Below, piece by piece: positions 22,746 to 34,430 of a stretch of 64,000 nucleotides of DNA. The stretch covers positions 14,936,729-15,000,728 of the forward strand of contig CM034309.1 of the NCBI GenBank assembly GCA_019925795.1, read 5' to 3'. The position numbers were made by a program, and so were the translations under genes. The DNA comes from Dendrobium chrysotoxum (Eukaryota; Streptophyta; Magnoliopsida; Asparagales; Orchidaceae). The notes beneath the pieces were generated by a model, which did not search any database, was not told where the DNA came from, and saw only the letters and a program-made list of their open reading frames with translations. How positions within the stretch are numbered: the first letter of the stretch is position 1; every line of letters starts with the position of its first letter.

Positions 22746-23830
22746 GAAGGCATTTCAGCATATGCCCAGGCAAAATTATCCCTGAATTCAAAGAGGAGCT
22801 CTTTTATTACTTCTACTTGCTCTTTTGGCAGAAGGGAACTAATGAAGGTTGGGCGAGGGTCCTCCTCGGTTCCCAAGTTGACTTCTTTTAGTTCATCCAT
22901 AGTCACTGCCTGTCCACTATCTTCCAGTTCTTCTAGTGCAGGCTTGGCCTCTATGGGTTGATCCTCATGAGTGTCAACTTCGTATGTTCCCTTATTGTCA
23001 CTGTCATCAGATTTGATTTCCCCACATGTGATTGCTCAGTAAGTCTCCTTCCGGAGGTATTTTTTCCTGATAAATCCGATACCTTTATATATATACATAT
23101 CCTTCTATCGTAAAGGACGTGGTTTCCTTCCATACCAGAGGCATAGGCACGTATGCAGTTGTCATTTGGAGGTAGGAATATTGTCCTGCTTTCACAACAT
23201 TCTTTGAATACCTTTGGTATTAAACCTAGGTAGCCTCGTAGGTAGTAATTCTTCAGAATTGGCAAGCATATGACACCCGTCGTGATTCTCTTCCTCAAGT
23301 TTTTCCATGGAATAGAGTACATTTCTTGGCTCAGTCCCCTTTTTAAAAGGAGGCAAATAAAGGGTTGCAAGTTCTTCAACATTATGCACCTCTTGCGAAA
23401 TCATTTCTTTGAAATATCGTAGGGGAACATGCATGACTACGAGCACGTTATCTGATATTGACTGGCTATCTATTCTTCTAGAGAATACATCTTGCACTGT
23501 GTTTATGTAGATAGAGTCGTAGTCATAATTATCATTTGAATATTCGACCGCTCTACTATATTCGTCCATCGAATGGCATACCCTCTGGGATTTTGAAAAG
23601 GTAACATCAACTTCATTTGTTTCACTCCCAAGGTGAGGTACACATTTTCTTTCTTTAGAAGTGGTAGCTTCTTTAGGAAGAGTCATCAACGCCTTCTTTC
23701 TCCGCACCTGCTTCTTCTTAACTTCTTGTCCAGGCCAGTTTGCAGCCTTTAGGTTAGATGCTTTAGCCTCAAGAGAGCTTGACGGATTTTGCTTCTTCGG
23801 AATGAAATACTGTGCATCCTCATAGACCAT
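22745..23830 (-). pseudogene. Gypsy 1 protease-RT linker and RT start
   Basis: MTMDELKEVNLGTEEDPRPTF at 22906 (MDELK...DPRPTF) is shared with gypsy 2 (41220 region), followed by LLFEFRDNFAWAYAEMP, the usual entry to RT in this lineage. Homology ends there: the RT palm is missing. The upstream part (23192-23830) is a poorly conserved linker with LYLPPFKKGTEPRNVLYSME. Confidence 0.75.
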
Positions 23831-23905
23831 TGCTTAATGGACTGTAAAGGGTTGGATGTCACTAGAGATCCTGAATTCTTCTCCATCCTTGAGATACTTC
23901 ATGTA

Positions 23906-24200
23906 CTAGTGTAGTGTTGACAGGACAATACCATATTCATACAGCCAGGGGCGGCCTAGTAGCACCATAAATGAAGTTTCTGCATCAATTACATGGAACT
24001 TGCCTTCTACGTGAAGTTCTCTAAATACAAGAGGAAGCATAAATGATCCAAGGGTTTTCTGCCCTTTCTCGTTAATGCCATGCACCATGAGCTTATCTGA
24101 CCCGAGGTGTTCCATGTCGAGGCATAACGACCTTAGTGCCTTCAGACTTATAAGGTTAATGGAGGATCCGAAGTTGATTAAAATTTAACTGATTATCATT
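23906..24200 (-). pseudogene. Gypsy 1 retropepsin-like protease, catalytic Asp lost
   Basis: The sequence runs ILINFGSSINLISLKALRSL into MEHLGSDKLMVHG, then FHVIDAETSFMVLLGRPWLY, the retropepsin pattern. The active-site DSG reads NFG (24168-24176): Asp became Asn, so no activity is expected. Confidence 0.75.
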
Positions 24201-25380
24201 TGGTCACTCTCTGCAGTAATATACAGAGGTTGGTTGTGGTCTGCATCATGTCATCCTCAGTGAAGGTGATAAATGATTCGTTACGAGCCTGTAAGACTTC
24301 TGTCAAATTATATTGAGCAAAATATGCCTCGTATCATTCAGGGTCCTTGAGAGCCTGAATCAAGGTTTCTTGCAGGTCATTAGTCATCACCAGAGCATTA
24401 TATATGCTGAGCTGGGTAGGGATATTTCTCAAATGGGATAAGATATTATAATCTATCCCTTTGACTGGAGTATCTTTCTTCTGGGATCCTTTGGGATGAT
24501 ATCTTCATTGACAACTATCTCCTTCCCCTTATCTTTATTAGATATCCCTTTCTTCAATGGAGGTGGCAGTATCTTGCCACTTCTTAGCTGCACTTGAGTG
24601 ATCTCTTCTAGGTCAGACTCATTTGACAGCGTGTTTTCTTCTGAGTCAGCCATCATCTCATCTAGAGATTCATTTATTGATTCGGAGTTACTGCCTAAGT
24701 TTATATGTCCCATTTGTGATGCTATGTCGGGGTCTGATTCATTTTCCTTTAGAAACTACAGATCCTCTGAACTGTAATCCATTGACAAAACTATCATACA
24801 ATATTTAGAAACCACTTTCTCAATGCATTCTTCCTTTGTCAGTGTATTTGGCGCCACCGATATGATCCGACATACTTCTACCGAAAGAGGGTCTTCATTA
24901 TCTTCTTCTATTTTAAGCTCTGACATGAAATCAGCAAGCTTAATAGGTCGCCTTTCAGTTTGGTAATACTCGTCCAAACTGTCGATAGCTCTTTGTGTTG
25001 CTATTTTTTTTCTCTGGGCTTCTTCCATTTGGTCTTCTTCTTGGACTTTTTCACCCTCCCAGATTTTGAAGAGCCAGCTTGGTTGAAGAATTGCTTAGAA
25101 GTAGATGCTCGCACCGTGGGTAGCACCTTGGGATCTATTGCGGGCTCAGTAGGATATTTTCACTTTACACCTGGAACTCCTTCGAGCTGCTTCAGCATTT
25201 TCACAGTCTTTTTGGAGACCACAGTCTCCCACTGCTCTTCTTGAATCAACTTCGTTTCCTTTTTTATTTCTTCAACTTGGGTACGAAAGAAGTCGTAACT
25301 ACCCGAGTCGATTCTTTCCTAGGATGGGATAACACATTGTCTGATAATGTGAGCTCTCCATTTTGATATTTTCATTCCAA
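24201..25380 (-). pseudogene. Gypsy 1 gag-protease spacer
   Basis: Low-conservation, charged coding-like stretch: EEITQVQLRSGKILPPP (24453-24713), a hallmark just before the protease in Tat-type elements, and acidic frames around 24756-25028. Several frames are broken. Confidence 0.6.
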
Positions 25381-26300
25381 CCGATCCTTGAAGATGTAGC
25401 AATCTTCAATAGGATGGCTGACTACTAGATGGTATGGACAATAATTTGGGTCGTTAGTATGTTTAGACTCTACGGGCCTCATGCATTTTGACAGTTCTAA
25501 GCCCACTTTTACTGCTTGTCGAAACAGCTTGGCGACACTTTCTCTCTTGAATAAATATTCTTTATTCATTTTATTCTTGAGGAAGGGGAACGTTCGATCA
25601 CCAATCCCTATTATTTGCCTAGGGCATTCTCCACCACCTTGATAAGTTTGTGGCTTATCATTGCCCCCAAGTATCAACTTTGGCTAGGGGTTAAGGTTGT
25701 AGGCCTGTTTTGGCTTTTCTTTATACTATATCGGTTGTTTTACTTTGTCTACATTATAAAGAACTCATTTTTCTTTGTCAGCTTGGGAGAAAAATGTAGA
25801 ATCAGCCTCACCTCTTCTGGCACCTGAGGCTTTAGCCTTCTTAGGCTTATCAGAGTGGTTCTCTGATCTTGACAAGTTCAATTTCTCAAACTTGGCCACT
25901 CTGTCTAATAGATCCTAAAATGTAGTAATTATAGCCATGCACAAGAATGGTTGCATCTTATCATCGATGTCCCATTAATAATTACACAGCATGCTCATCC
26001 TCCAACTGCTGTTCACATTTCATGCTCAAGTTGGCCAGCGGATAATATATTTTGACACCGACTCTTCTCTCTTCTGTTTTTCCAAAGTGAGGTCGGTGAT
26101 CATGATCTTCTCGGTCGCACTGGAAAACCTCTTCACAAACATGGCTTCTAACTTTGCAAATATCTTCACAGAGTCATTTAGTAGTTCAGCATACCATTTG
26201 AAAGCAGCTGTTCTCAAACTGCTAATGAATTGTCAGAAAAGTAGAGCATTATTTCCTACAGTGTTCCTGTAGGTGGCTTTGAACTACGTCAGGTGCTGTC
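25372..26300 (-). pseudogene. Gypsy 1 gag core and zinc-like motif
   Basis: Gag core at 26026-26217: TAAFKWYAELLNDSVKIFAK and KLEAMFVKRFSSATEKIMIT, matching the retrotransposon gag family. Downstream at 25372-25677: CMRPVESKHTNDPNYCPYH followed by HPIEDCYIFKDRL, a C-YH-H-C motif typical of this lineage. Frames differ between the pieces. Confidence 0.8.
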
Positions 26301-28316
26301 TAGGATTTTTATTGCCATCAAAAGTGTTAAATATTGGTACAGAATATCACTTAGGATATGACACCTGATCATACTCTCCCGGGTACCGGTGACCTTTACC
26401 CACTAGTTTTTCTGCCTGATCAACAGTTATAATAGCCTTGATCTTCTCTGTAATAATTCCTTCCAGCTGTGCAGCAGTCACATGCTCAAAGGTACTGGCA
26501 ATATTTTGCGGAGTGGGCTAGCGGACAGTATTATGGGCTTCACGACCACCTTCAGGAGCTCTCTGTACTTCTGACACTTGCAGTACTTGGAAGTTTGGAG
26601 GGTCAGCAGGAGGATTAGGCATGACCGATGATAGTATTTCTCTGCATCATCTACATCATCATTGTCATTTGAGCCATCATCTCAGTCATCTTCTCATTCA
26701 ATTGGGAAATTTCTCTATCCTTGGCTCTCGTCTACCGTCTCATTTGTCACCGCATATCGGTGAGTGTGGCGTTTTCATCATCGGGGGGATTCCCCTAAAC
26801 TTCTTCCACCTCATCTTCTCCATGGGATTGGCCAACCCTACTAGTGATGGATCCAACTTCATCGTGAAGTTGGTGTACTCGCCTAGGTGGCGGTTGCCAA
26901 CAGTTGTCATATTCACCATCGTTGTAGTAGGCCTCATCATCAACATTAGTGTGTCTCACCATGTAGACCACTTCCATGTCCAAGATGTTATTTATATCAT
27001 CAATTTCTTCTTCTAATTTTGCTTCCATATATTCTTCTATATTTTCTTCTCCTTTGATATATTCTTCATCTTCCATATCTTCTTCCCTTTCTTCTTTTAG
27101 TACTAATATCTCCGAGAGGCGGCGCCCCTAGATCTCTGGTTCCTAGTTCGGTAAGATGATTTCTTCGACCAGCGGGTTGCGGTCAAAGTTGGTTTCTTCT
27201 TTTGGAGGGGTCAGAGAACGACGGGATCCCCTGGAGGATTCTCCAAGGTGTCGACCGTCCTGACGGATGTCATCGTGGGCCTTCTTTGGGACCCATTTCT
27301 GATGTTGTCTGCTTGCGGGGGCGAATCTCTGGGTAACTATACCGGATGTCAGACCCAGGCCAATTCTTCTCTCCCTCCTATCTTCCTTTTTTTCTCTATT
27401 AGGCTTTGGCCTCCAAATCTCTTTTCCTTTTCACCGGGACCTTTTGGCGGTGGATCCCTGAACTCGAGGTTTAGGTGTCATACCACAATGCTCACCGTGC
27501 GGGGCAGCTCTTTTTTCTCTTTTCTCCACCATAACAGATAAGCGTTCTCTTGATGGAGTCCTTCTAGTCTCAACCATCAGTGGTCGCTGGTATCTTCTCT
27601 TCATCAGCCCCTTTTGTTTTACTGTCTTTAGCTCCCGATACACTTGGGCTGACAAGGTCTCTGGCTCTTTCTTCCTTGGTGGGGCTGGGAAGATTGATGT
27701 TCCCAGAAAGACCTTCAGCTCTCCAGTAGAGCTATTTCTCTTAACCCACTTTAGGTTTGTGAACCCATCTGGGTCAGAATGGTTGCTTCAGGCTCTTGGG
27801 CCGATAGGTTACAGGGATGGGTTGAGAATAGTTGCTAAGCTTGAAGTTCAGCATTCAGTTTCCGCCTCTGCCATCTCGTTAATTTTCCTCCATATGAGGA
27901 AGCTTCTGCAATGTTGTTCCCAGATGCTGGTAACCTGGTCGGCAGAGATGTGGTATTGGCAGATACCACTGAAATTATTGCTCCAGTCACAATTCTTTTG
28001 GCGGTCAGGGCTTCAGGTTGTGACAGTCTTTCAAATATAGAAGTCCTCCTATGACGATTCTCATCAGCAGTAGGTCGTGACACTGGCAGATGTGCACAGC
28101 GTGTAGTAACTTTAGTAGAGAACTGCCTCCTGGCAGGCCCTTCAGCATTCCTGCCATTCACAGGGATGGCGGTAGTTCTTGCAACAATGGTAGGGAAGTC
28201 AATGCTACCAAACTGGATGGTAGCTGCAGCATTCTTGGTTTTAATAATAGCATTTGCCAGCAGAATTTGGCTCCTTATCCCAGCTAGACTGTCATTGGGG
28301 TATTCTGTAGATCCAT
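26301..28316 (-). pseudogene. Gypsy 1 gag N-terminal region
   Basis: Starts MDLQNTPMTV at 28316, matching MELKNTPFTVQLG of gypsy 2; the next codon is TAG (28284-28286) where gypsy 2 has a Gln codon. SIFERLSQPEAL (about 28055) is the N-terminal motif of such gags. An acidic stretch (YMEAKLEEEIDDINNI, 26795-27076) separates this from the core. Several frames and stops. Confidence 0.65.
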
Positions 28317-28626
28317 TTGCACGAATGAATGGTAAGAGTTAGTAATCAGAATCTGATACATCAACCTACACTTTCAAAGTGCAGAGACTTACACAAAAAA
28401 GAAAATAAAAGCAGATAACATTAGCGAGCAAATTCAAATAATACAAATTTAAAGAACTACTAAAAATGTTATCTTAATAAATCTGTTTAAGCGATCATTT
28501 TTAGAATATTTAAAATTTTAATTCTTTAATTGATCATTTTGAAAGATTCAAAATTATAAATATGGATTGAAATAGTTGCTACTATAGCACTGAGATGACT
28601 AGCTAAAGATGGAAAGAGAAATCATT

Positions 28627-28643
28627 CTCCAGCGGAGTCGCTA
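28627..28643 (-). other. Gypsy 1 primer-binding site
   Basis: Minus-strand TAGCGACTCCGCTGGAG, close to TGGCGACTCCGCTGGGG, the site I associate with Tat-type elements (tRNA-Arg assignment from general knowledge). The first G is mutated to A. Confidence 0.65.
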
Positions 28644-30629
28644 GAAATCTGTGGGCTCCAAAAATTCAGCCCTAGCCTCCACCCCTATTTACTTTTTGGG
28701 GGAGTTTTAACGGAATTAAGTTTCGGGGTAAATTTTGGAAGGCATATGGGTTTGCAAATAAGATACTACCCAGAGATTTCGCCCTCATTTTGTGAGGACT
28801 TTATGATCTGAGTTCTAGTTTCCTAAAGGTGCAATCCCCTATAGTTAATTACCCCTCCTGATAATGAGAGAGAACTTTCGATTAAGGCTAGTCATCAATC
28901 AGATATGTAAAGATCCGTGTTATCTAGTATATAGTAGAAAAATAGGAATAAAATATGAAATTGGAGAGTTTGAAGGTTTGATATTTAAAATTGGAAATTT
29001 CACCATCTTGCACTTAAAGCAGATGGTGGAGGAATAGATGTTGGACCCGATCAAGATCCCATGGTTTCGTCTTCCCGGGCCATCGTAGTCCCTGGTCTAC
29101 TTAGTAAGAGGAGGTAGTCGACCCAACCTGACAGAAGGATCCTTGTCTGCAGCCATGGGTTGCTTCGTCCAAGGGTACCTTATAGACCCGGGGGGAATGC
29201 TTGTCTAAGGGGACAAATTTGAATCCATCTTAGCTAACAGAGGGCTTTGTGCCCTATCGATCATATCCTATTGATTCACATCTCAAGGATTTGATGCCAC
29301 TAAGGAACGTATTAGCTCTGGCCATAACCACAATCTCATGATTCCATTTGGCAGTGAACCCACTGATCTCAGAGGGATCCGGGTCATAACCGTTTGCCTG
29401 CAGTGCCATTTAGCGGTGAAACTGCTAGTTAGATGACATGTACCACATCCTTACTAGCAGGAGATTGTTTGAGAATGAATCCTAGTGATATTCTCGACCA
29501 GGCATTAGCTCTTTGTGAGCTAAAGTATTTTTTAATTTATCCACCTCAGCAAACTATTGTAGAGAGTGGATGGATTTTATGCTCTAAGTAATTGAATAAT
29601 GTTTATTTTAATTTTAAATATCTTGGAATTTGGAATTTTTAGGTTTTTGGATTTTGTAGGAATTTGAGATTTTTGGAGATTTGGAGGAATTTGGGATTTT
29701 GGGAGGCATTTGATAGGGTTTGTGAACCCCTCCAGTTGACATTCACGTTCAACACGGCCATCATCGAGGTGTTTGGGGTCATTCACAATTGAGAATTGAA
29801 CCTTGTCGACTCTGTTAATTTGCCGGCAGAGGATCGAGTTCTTCGTTGGATGTAAGTTTTGGTTAGTGAACCATCCATTTAATAGACCTTGAAGGCCTAC
29901 TATGAACTATTGCAATATTCATCGCCTTTTACTGCATTCTTTATGCATTTTTCCATAGTCCTTGGCCCACGGAGTCTACCCGCCACTACTATAGGTAGAT
30001 GTATTCATTCACAGACTGAAGTTGACTATAGGGTATTGCATTTACTAAAGTCTTTCTGCATCTACCTATAGGTGGGTGTTGTACATACATCTGTATTTAT
30101 AAAAAGATTGTATGTACTGCAGATCTTCTCTTATTATTTGCATGAGAATCGAGCTTTATCTTGGGCAACTCGTTATCTTCATTGCATGTTAATTCCCTTA
30201 ACGTACTGCTGCCATTTGTAAGAACTTGGTGCATTTAATGATTCATTTACTATTGCTTATGGATGAAACATTATGTACGTTACGGGTTCTTTAACATCGC
30301 GGGTGTTTGTGCTCGCTGCAACTTTGTCGATGTTACTTGTAGATGAAGTATTGCATAATACATCAAACATCTATACCTTCATTTCCTTAACTCTCAAGTA
30401 AGTGTTCGTATGCACGATGAATCTTTTATACTTGCTTATGAATGCTTGTATGCAGACTAGTGTGCTTGTTTGTATCTTGATGTTGATTGCGTGGATGCTA
30501 CAATATTCTTGTTACAAGAGCTCATAGGTGCCTTGTATTCATTGTGATTATGCTGCCTCTATTTGAGGAAGATATGTTGTATGTGTATCTATACTTTGAT
30601 ATTCATTACAGGGAGTTATTGCAGTCTCC

Positions 30630-30723
30630 TTAGATATGTTCATAGGATAGCCACCATATCTATGACGCATTCCTCATTAGATATGTTCATAGGGTAGCCA
30701 CATCATCTATGATGCATTCCATA
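30630..30723. repeat. Two tandem 47-bp units
   Basis: TTAGATATGTTCATAGG and CTATGAYGCATTCC occur in each unit (30630-30676, 30677-30723). Part of the gypsy 1 LTR. Confidence 0.8.
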
Positions 30724-31259
30724 TTATAACTTCCTGATATGTTGGGAGGATTGATGTGTGTTGATTGCAATTCGAAGACATTGGTTACATGTACATTGCA
30801 TCAGTCGTTATTGTTCATAGACGTTACATTGTATTCATTGCCCATCAACTTCTTTTATTTGTATAAAGTTTGATGCGTTTGCTTGAATGTTGATGTTGAC
30901 TGAGTTATACTCACCAACAATTTCTTTGTGCATATTAGTTAGCAACTCCTGAACTTGTAAGAAACTATAGACTTTTACTTGCTTGACATTGCAAGATTGT
31001 GAGTGGTAGAGATGTTGTTGTAGGTTAATTGATCTTTATTGTTGCATATAATGACTCACACGTATTGCCGCTTTCGCTGTATATAATCCTTTTATATATT
31101 CATTTGCATATCACTTATGTTTGGAGGCTTTCCACCACGAGTTCTTTGCTTATATTAAATGTTGGTGTTCATTTAAGAGTTTTGAATTATAACTTAGGAT
31201 TTTCATATTTTAATTGCATTGAAGTTCGATTCTCTGCTGATGTGCAAAGTTCAAGTTCC

Positions 31260-31890
31260 TTGTAGTTGTCCCGAGTTATAATCTCAAGTCATTGTACTTT
31301 CAGGTTCAGATCAAGTTCAAATCAAAACCTTCTGCATTCAAACTATAATTAATGTTGCTCAACTCAAACTCAATGTCCACAAGTTCCTTCTTTGAGTTCA
31401 AATTCTTGTTGAGTGTTTGATGTCAAGTCCATATCGTTTGTAATTTGCTCATGTCTAAGTCCAACTTGAGTTCATGTCAAACTCCTTGTACTTAGTTTAT
31501 TTGAGTTCTTGTTTGTTCATATTGAGCTTAAGTCTTTTGTCATCTTTCATTCAAATCAAGCTCAAAGTCATTTGAGTTCAATGAATGGCTCCCTGCTGTC
31601 CACGCTCAAGTCCTTACTTGAGTTCAAATGTTCAAATCATGTACAAGTTCAGCTCAAGTTCCATGTCCCCTACTATCCAAGAGTTTTCATGTTTGGTCCC
31701 CTGCTGTTCATTATCACTTGCTTGAATTCAAATCCATTAAAGTCCCTTTCATTATTCATTTCAAAATTTTTTGTTGTTCATTTAATATTGAATTCTATTC
31801 AATCCAAGTCTTGTTCATTTAAGTTTGAGTTCAAGTCCACTATTCATTCGAGTCCAAATTAGGTCCAAGTGCAGTCTTCTGTTCACCTAA
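31260..31890. repeat. Degenerate TTGAGTTCAAGTC-type repeats
   Basis: A 600-bp stretch made largely of words like GAGTTCAAATC and CAAGTCC in both orientations. No clear period. The open frames here (31509-31862 on plus) are composition effects. Confidence 0.6.
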
Positions 31891-31951
31891 AATTTTGGCA
31901 GCCTCCCGACGTCTCCCCTATTTAGGGGAAATTACGGGAAACTGGGCCTTC

Positions 31952-32335
31952 CCACCACGTTAAGAAAAGCCTGTATGGTAGGTGTCCTAGGATACCGCAG
32001 CTATTTTTTCTTCGTCCCCCCACCATGCTTAAGAAAGCGTGTATGGGTCCTCAAATATACCTGAAAAAGAAGAACAGTTATTTCCCCACAGGTACAGAGC
32101 CGTGTACGGGTACTTAAGATTGTCCCCACCATGCTAAGAAAAGCATGTATAGGGCCTACCCGCCTCGCATAGGTGTCGCATCGGGTTTCCTTTCCACCAT
32201 GCTTAGGGAAGCGTGTATAGGCAGTTTGTCTGCTCTATACGAATGCCAAAAATGGGATTTAGGTGATTACCCGCCTCGTTGCGAGCACCACGATGCACTT
32301 CCTCCCACCACGTCATTAAAAATGTGTATATGTGG
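31952..32335. repeat. Six spaced copies of a CCACCATGCTTAAGAAAGCGTG word
   Basis: Copies at about 31952, 32021, 32085, 32126, 32194 and 32304. Three of them form a good stem-loop (CATGCT/AGCATG or with one G-T pair). The others pair poorly. GC-rich words such as ACCCGCCTCG separate them. Confidence 0.7.
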
Positions 32336-32439
32336 TTATTTTATTGTGCTGCAAGCCTCGAGGTGGGCTCTCAGACTTTTAGGGCTGAAGGATTATACTT
32401 AAGCGGAGTCGGCACGTAGATCGAGGTGAGAGGAGATGT

Positions 32440-32860
32440 ACTTGCATTTTTTTAAATTAATTAGAATTATCCAAAACTAATCATAGTTAATTATAATAAT
32501 TATAATTAATAATAATTAATGATATTTAATTAAAATTAATTATAATAATTAATTATAATTAATAATAATTAATGATAGTTAATTATAATTAATTGTAATA
32601 ATTAATTATAATTACTATAAATTAATTATAGTTAATTATAATTAATTGTAATTAACAATAATTAGAAATAATTATAGTAATTAATTTATAATTATGAGTA
32701 ATTATAATTAAATATAAGCAATAATAATTAATCATTATTAATGGTAGTTAATTGTGATTAATTGTGATTAAACATAATTATTATATTTAATAATAATTAA
32801 TTATAATTAACTATAATCAGTTATAATTAATCATAATTAGCCCTAATTAAAATGTAATTT
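32440..32860. repeat. AT-rich low-complexity block
   Basis: Built from TAATTA/TTATAATTAA words with almost no G or C. No gene. Confidence 0.9.
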
Positions 32861-33153
32861 GAGCAAGACTTCTGTTAAACTCTATCAAACAGGACTTATG
32901 CCAGATTTGTAAAGGGTTTAGACAAAATCCTGTTAACAGGATTTAGGTAATTCTCAAATCTCTTGAAGCCAAATAAATCTCTTCCTTTCTTCTGTGGCTT
33001 AGAGGATTTGCGGGATTTGGCCGAAATAGTGCACGAAAGGGGGAAAGTTACCTTCACTGCTAGTGAGCTCCTGCTGCTACTTGCGATCAAAATGGCATAA
33101 CTTCCGATCTGATTAGAGGGGAACATCGGTTTGAGGGAGGAATAAGGTAGGGA

Positions 33154-33154
33154 G

Positions 33155-33222
<68 letters not shown>
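33154..33222. repeat. (CT)n-(CA)n-(CT)n microsatellite
   Basis: CT repeats, a CACACACACA core at about 33180-33190, then CT repeats again. Part of the gypsy 1 LTR leader. Confidence 0.95.
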
Positions 33223-33225
<3 letters not shown>

Positions 33226-34133
33226 CTTGCATGAGAAGTTGGCACAAGCGAGGATTGACGGGGCTAGGGATTCGGCCGTCTGAAGTTTTAGATAGGAAGG
33301 ATGGGAGGTCGGTTACAAGACCAGGGATTTGGAAGCTTTGAGGTTTTCGATATATTAGGTAGTCGGAGTCGTCGAAGGGCTACAAGCGACAGGATCTTCG
33401 TGTGGAGGAACAGCCGAAAGGCTTCATCTCCGTCCCATTTTATCGACGAGAGCGAGAGTGGGTTCGAGTGGACTGATCGGGTAAAACGACCCCAGCGGCA
33501 CCTTTGTAGGGTATGGGGTGCTGTATACATGACATATCTTGCAGGATTTGGGCGGGATCTCGGTATGGGTTGCCAGATACAAGTAATAATTTTAGCATTT
33601 TTTTTTTGTTTTGTGTCATAGAAACAGGTCAACAACGCAGTTAGGGAATATACAGGCTTTGGTTCTGATCTTAATATAATGGTGCCATTTTGCAGCACAA
33701 TCACTCGATTAGAGGGCATGTTTCACATCCCTTTAGGCAAGAGACTATTTGAGCATGAATCTTAGTGATACACCCAACATAACATTCGCTCTTTGTGAGC
33801 TAAGGTTAGTTTCAAATTTATCACCCCTAACAAATAGTTGTGGAAAGTGGATGTGTTTTAGTTTTAAGTTTTTCGTTAATAGATTTTATTTTAAGAATTC
33901 TATCTTTTATTAGCTTTAAGATTTAACCCCTCCGATTGAGATTTCGCATCAACTTATCCATTATCGGGGTAATGTTAAAGTCACTTACCTTTTTCTAGGA
34001 ATTTGGAAGGTGATTTATGATTCAAGTCATGTCAACTCAAGTCTTTTCGATGATGAGGATGAAACTTGAGTATTTGGCCAGCACAACATTCTTGAATCGT
34101 TAGATATAGGAATCATATAGCATATACAATGAT

Positions 34134-34430
34134 CAGAGCACATGTAGGCTGTAGCATTTTACCCTGCATAGCATTCTTGGATGTTAGCATTTGTAGCATC
34201 AACACATTTGTCAGAGCACGTGCAGGTTGTAGCATTTGACTCTGCGCAGCATTCTCAGACGTTAGCGTTTGTAGCTTTAACACATTTGTCGAAGCACATG
34301 CAGGATTTGTATTTAGTTTAAACATATAATATTTTATTAATAAGCATTTAGCCCTACACAGTTTTCTCAGACTTTGTGTTTGTAATTTTAACACGTTTAT
34401 CAGAACACATGCAGAGGTTTTATTTTTCAA
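34134..34430. repeat. 78-bp tandem repeat in the gypsy 2 LTR
   Basis: Units begin at 34134, 34212 and 34290 with CAGAGCAC or CGAAGCAC. The third is stretched to 111 bp, and a fourth starts at 34401. The other LTR has the same array at 47771, 47849, about 47928 and 48039. Confidence 0.85.

Larger units (their letters stand above)
22745..33631 (-). mobile_element. Gypsy 1: Tat-like Ty3/gypsy element, 3' truncated
   Basis: On the minus strand it has a 5' LTR (28650-33631), a primer site, gag, a gag C-terminal zinc-like motif, protease and the first part of the region before RT. It is cut at about 22745, so RT core, RNase H, integrase and 3' LTR are absent. Gag and pre-RT sequences are close to gypsy 2. 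Placement in the Tat group (Retand/Ogre relatives) is from the gag motifs and primer site and is an inference. Confidence 0.75.
28650..33631 (-). repeat. Gypsy 1 5' LTR, about 5 kb
   Basis: From TGTGGGCTCC next to the primer site to GGTCA, i.e. TGACC...CA on the coding strand. Its first kilobase aligns with the gypsy 2 LTR (for example CCTGGTCTACTTAGT, GTCGACCCAACCT, AGCTCTTTGTGAGCTAA). Non-coding. Contains a 47-bp duplication, degenerate TTGAGTTCAAGTC words, stem-loop repeats, an AT-rich block and CT repeats, listed separately. The outer boundary is inferred from the switch to gypsy 2 LTR sequence. Confidence 0.6.

Noticed and set aside
33288..33719. 143-codon minus and 106-codon plus ORFs
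   Set aside because: They overlap on opposite strands across the gypsy 1/gypsy 2 LTR junction and have no recognisable domain.
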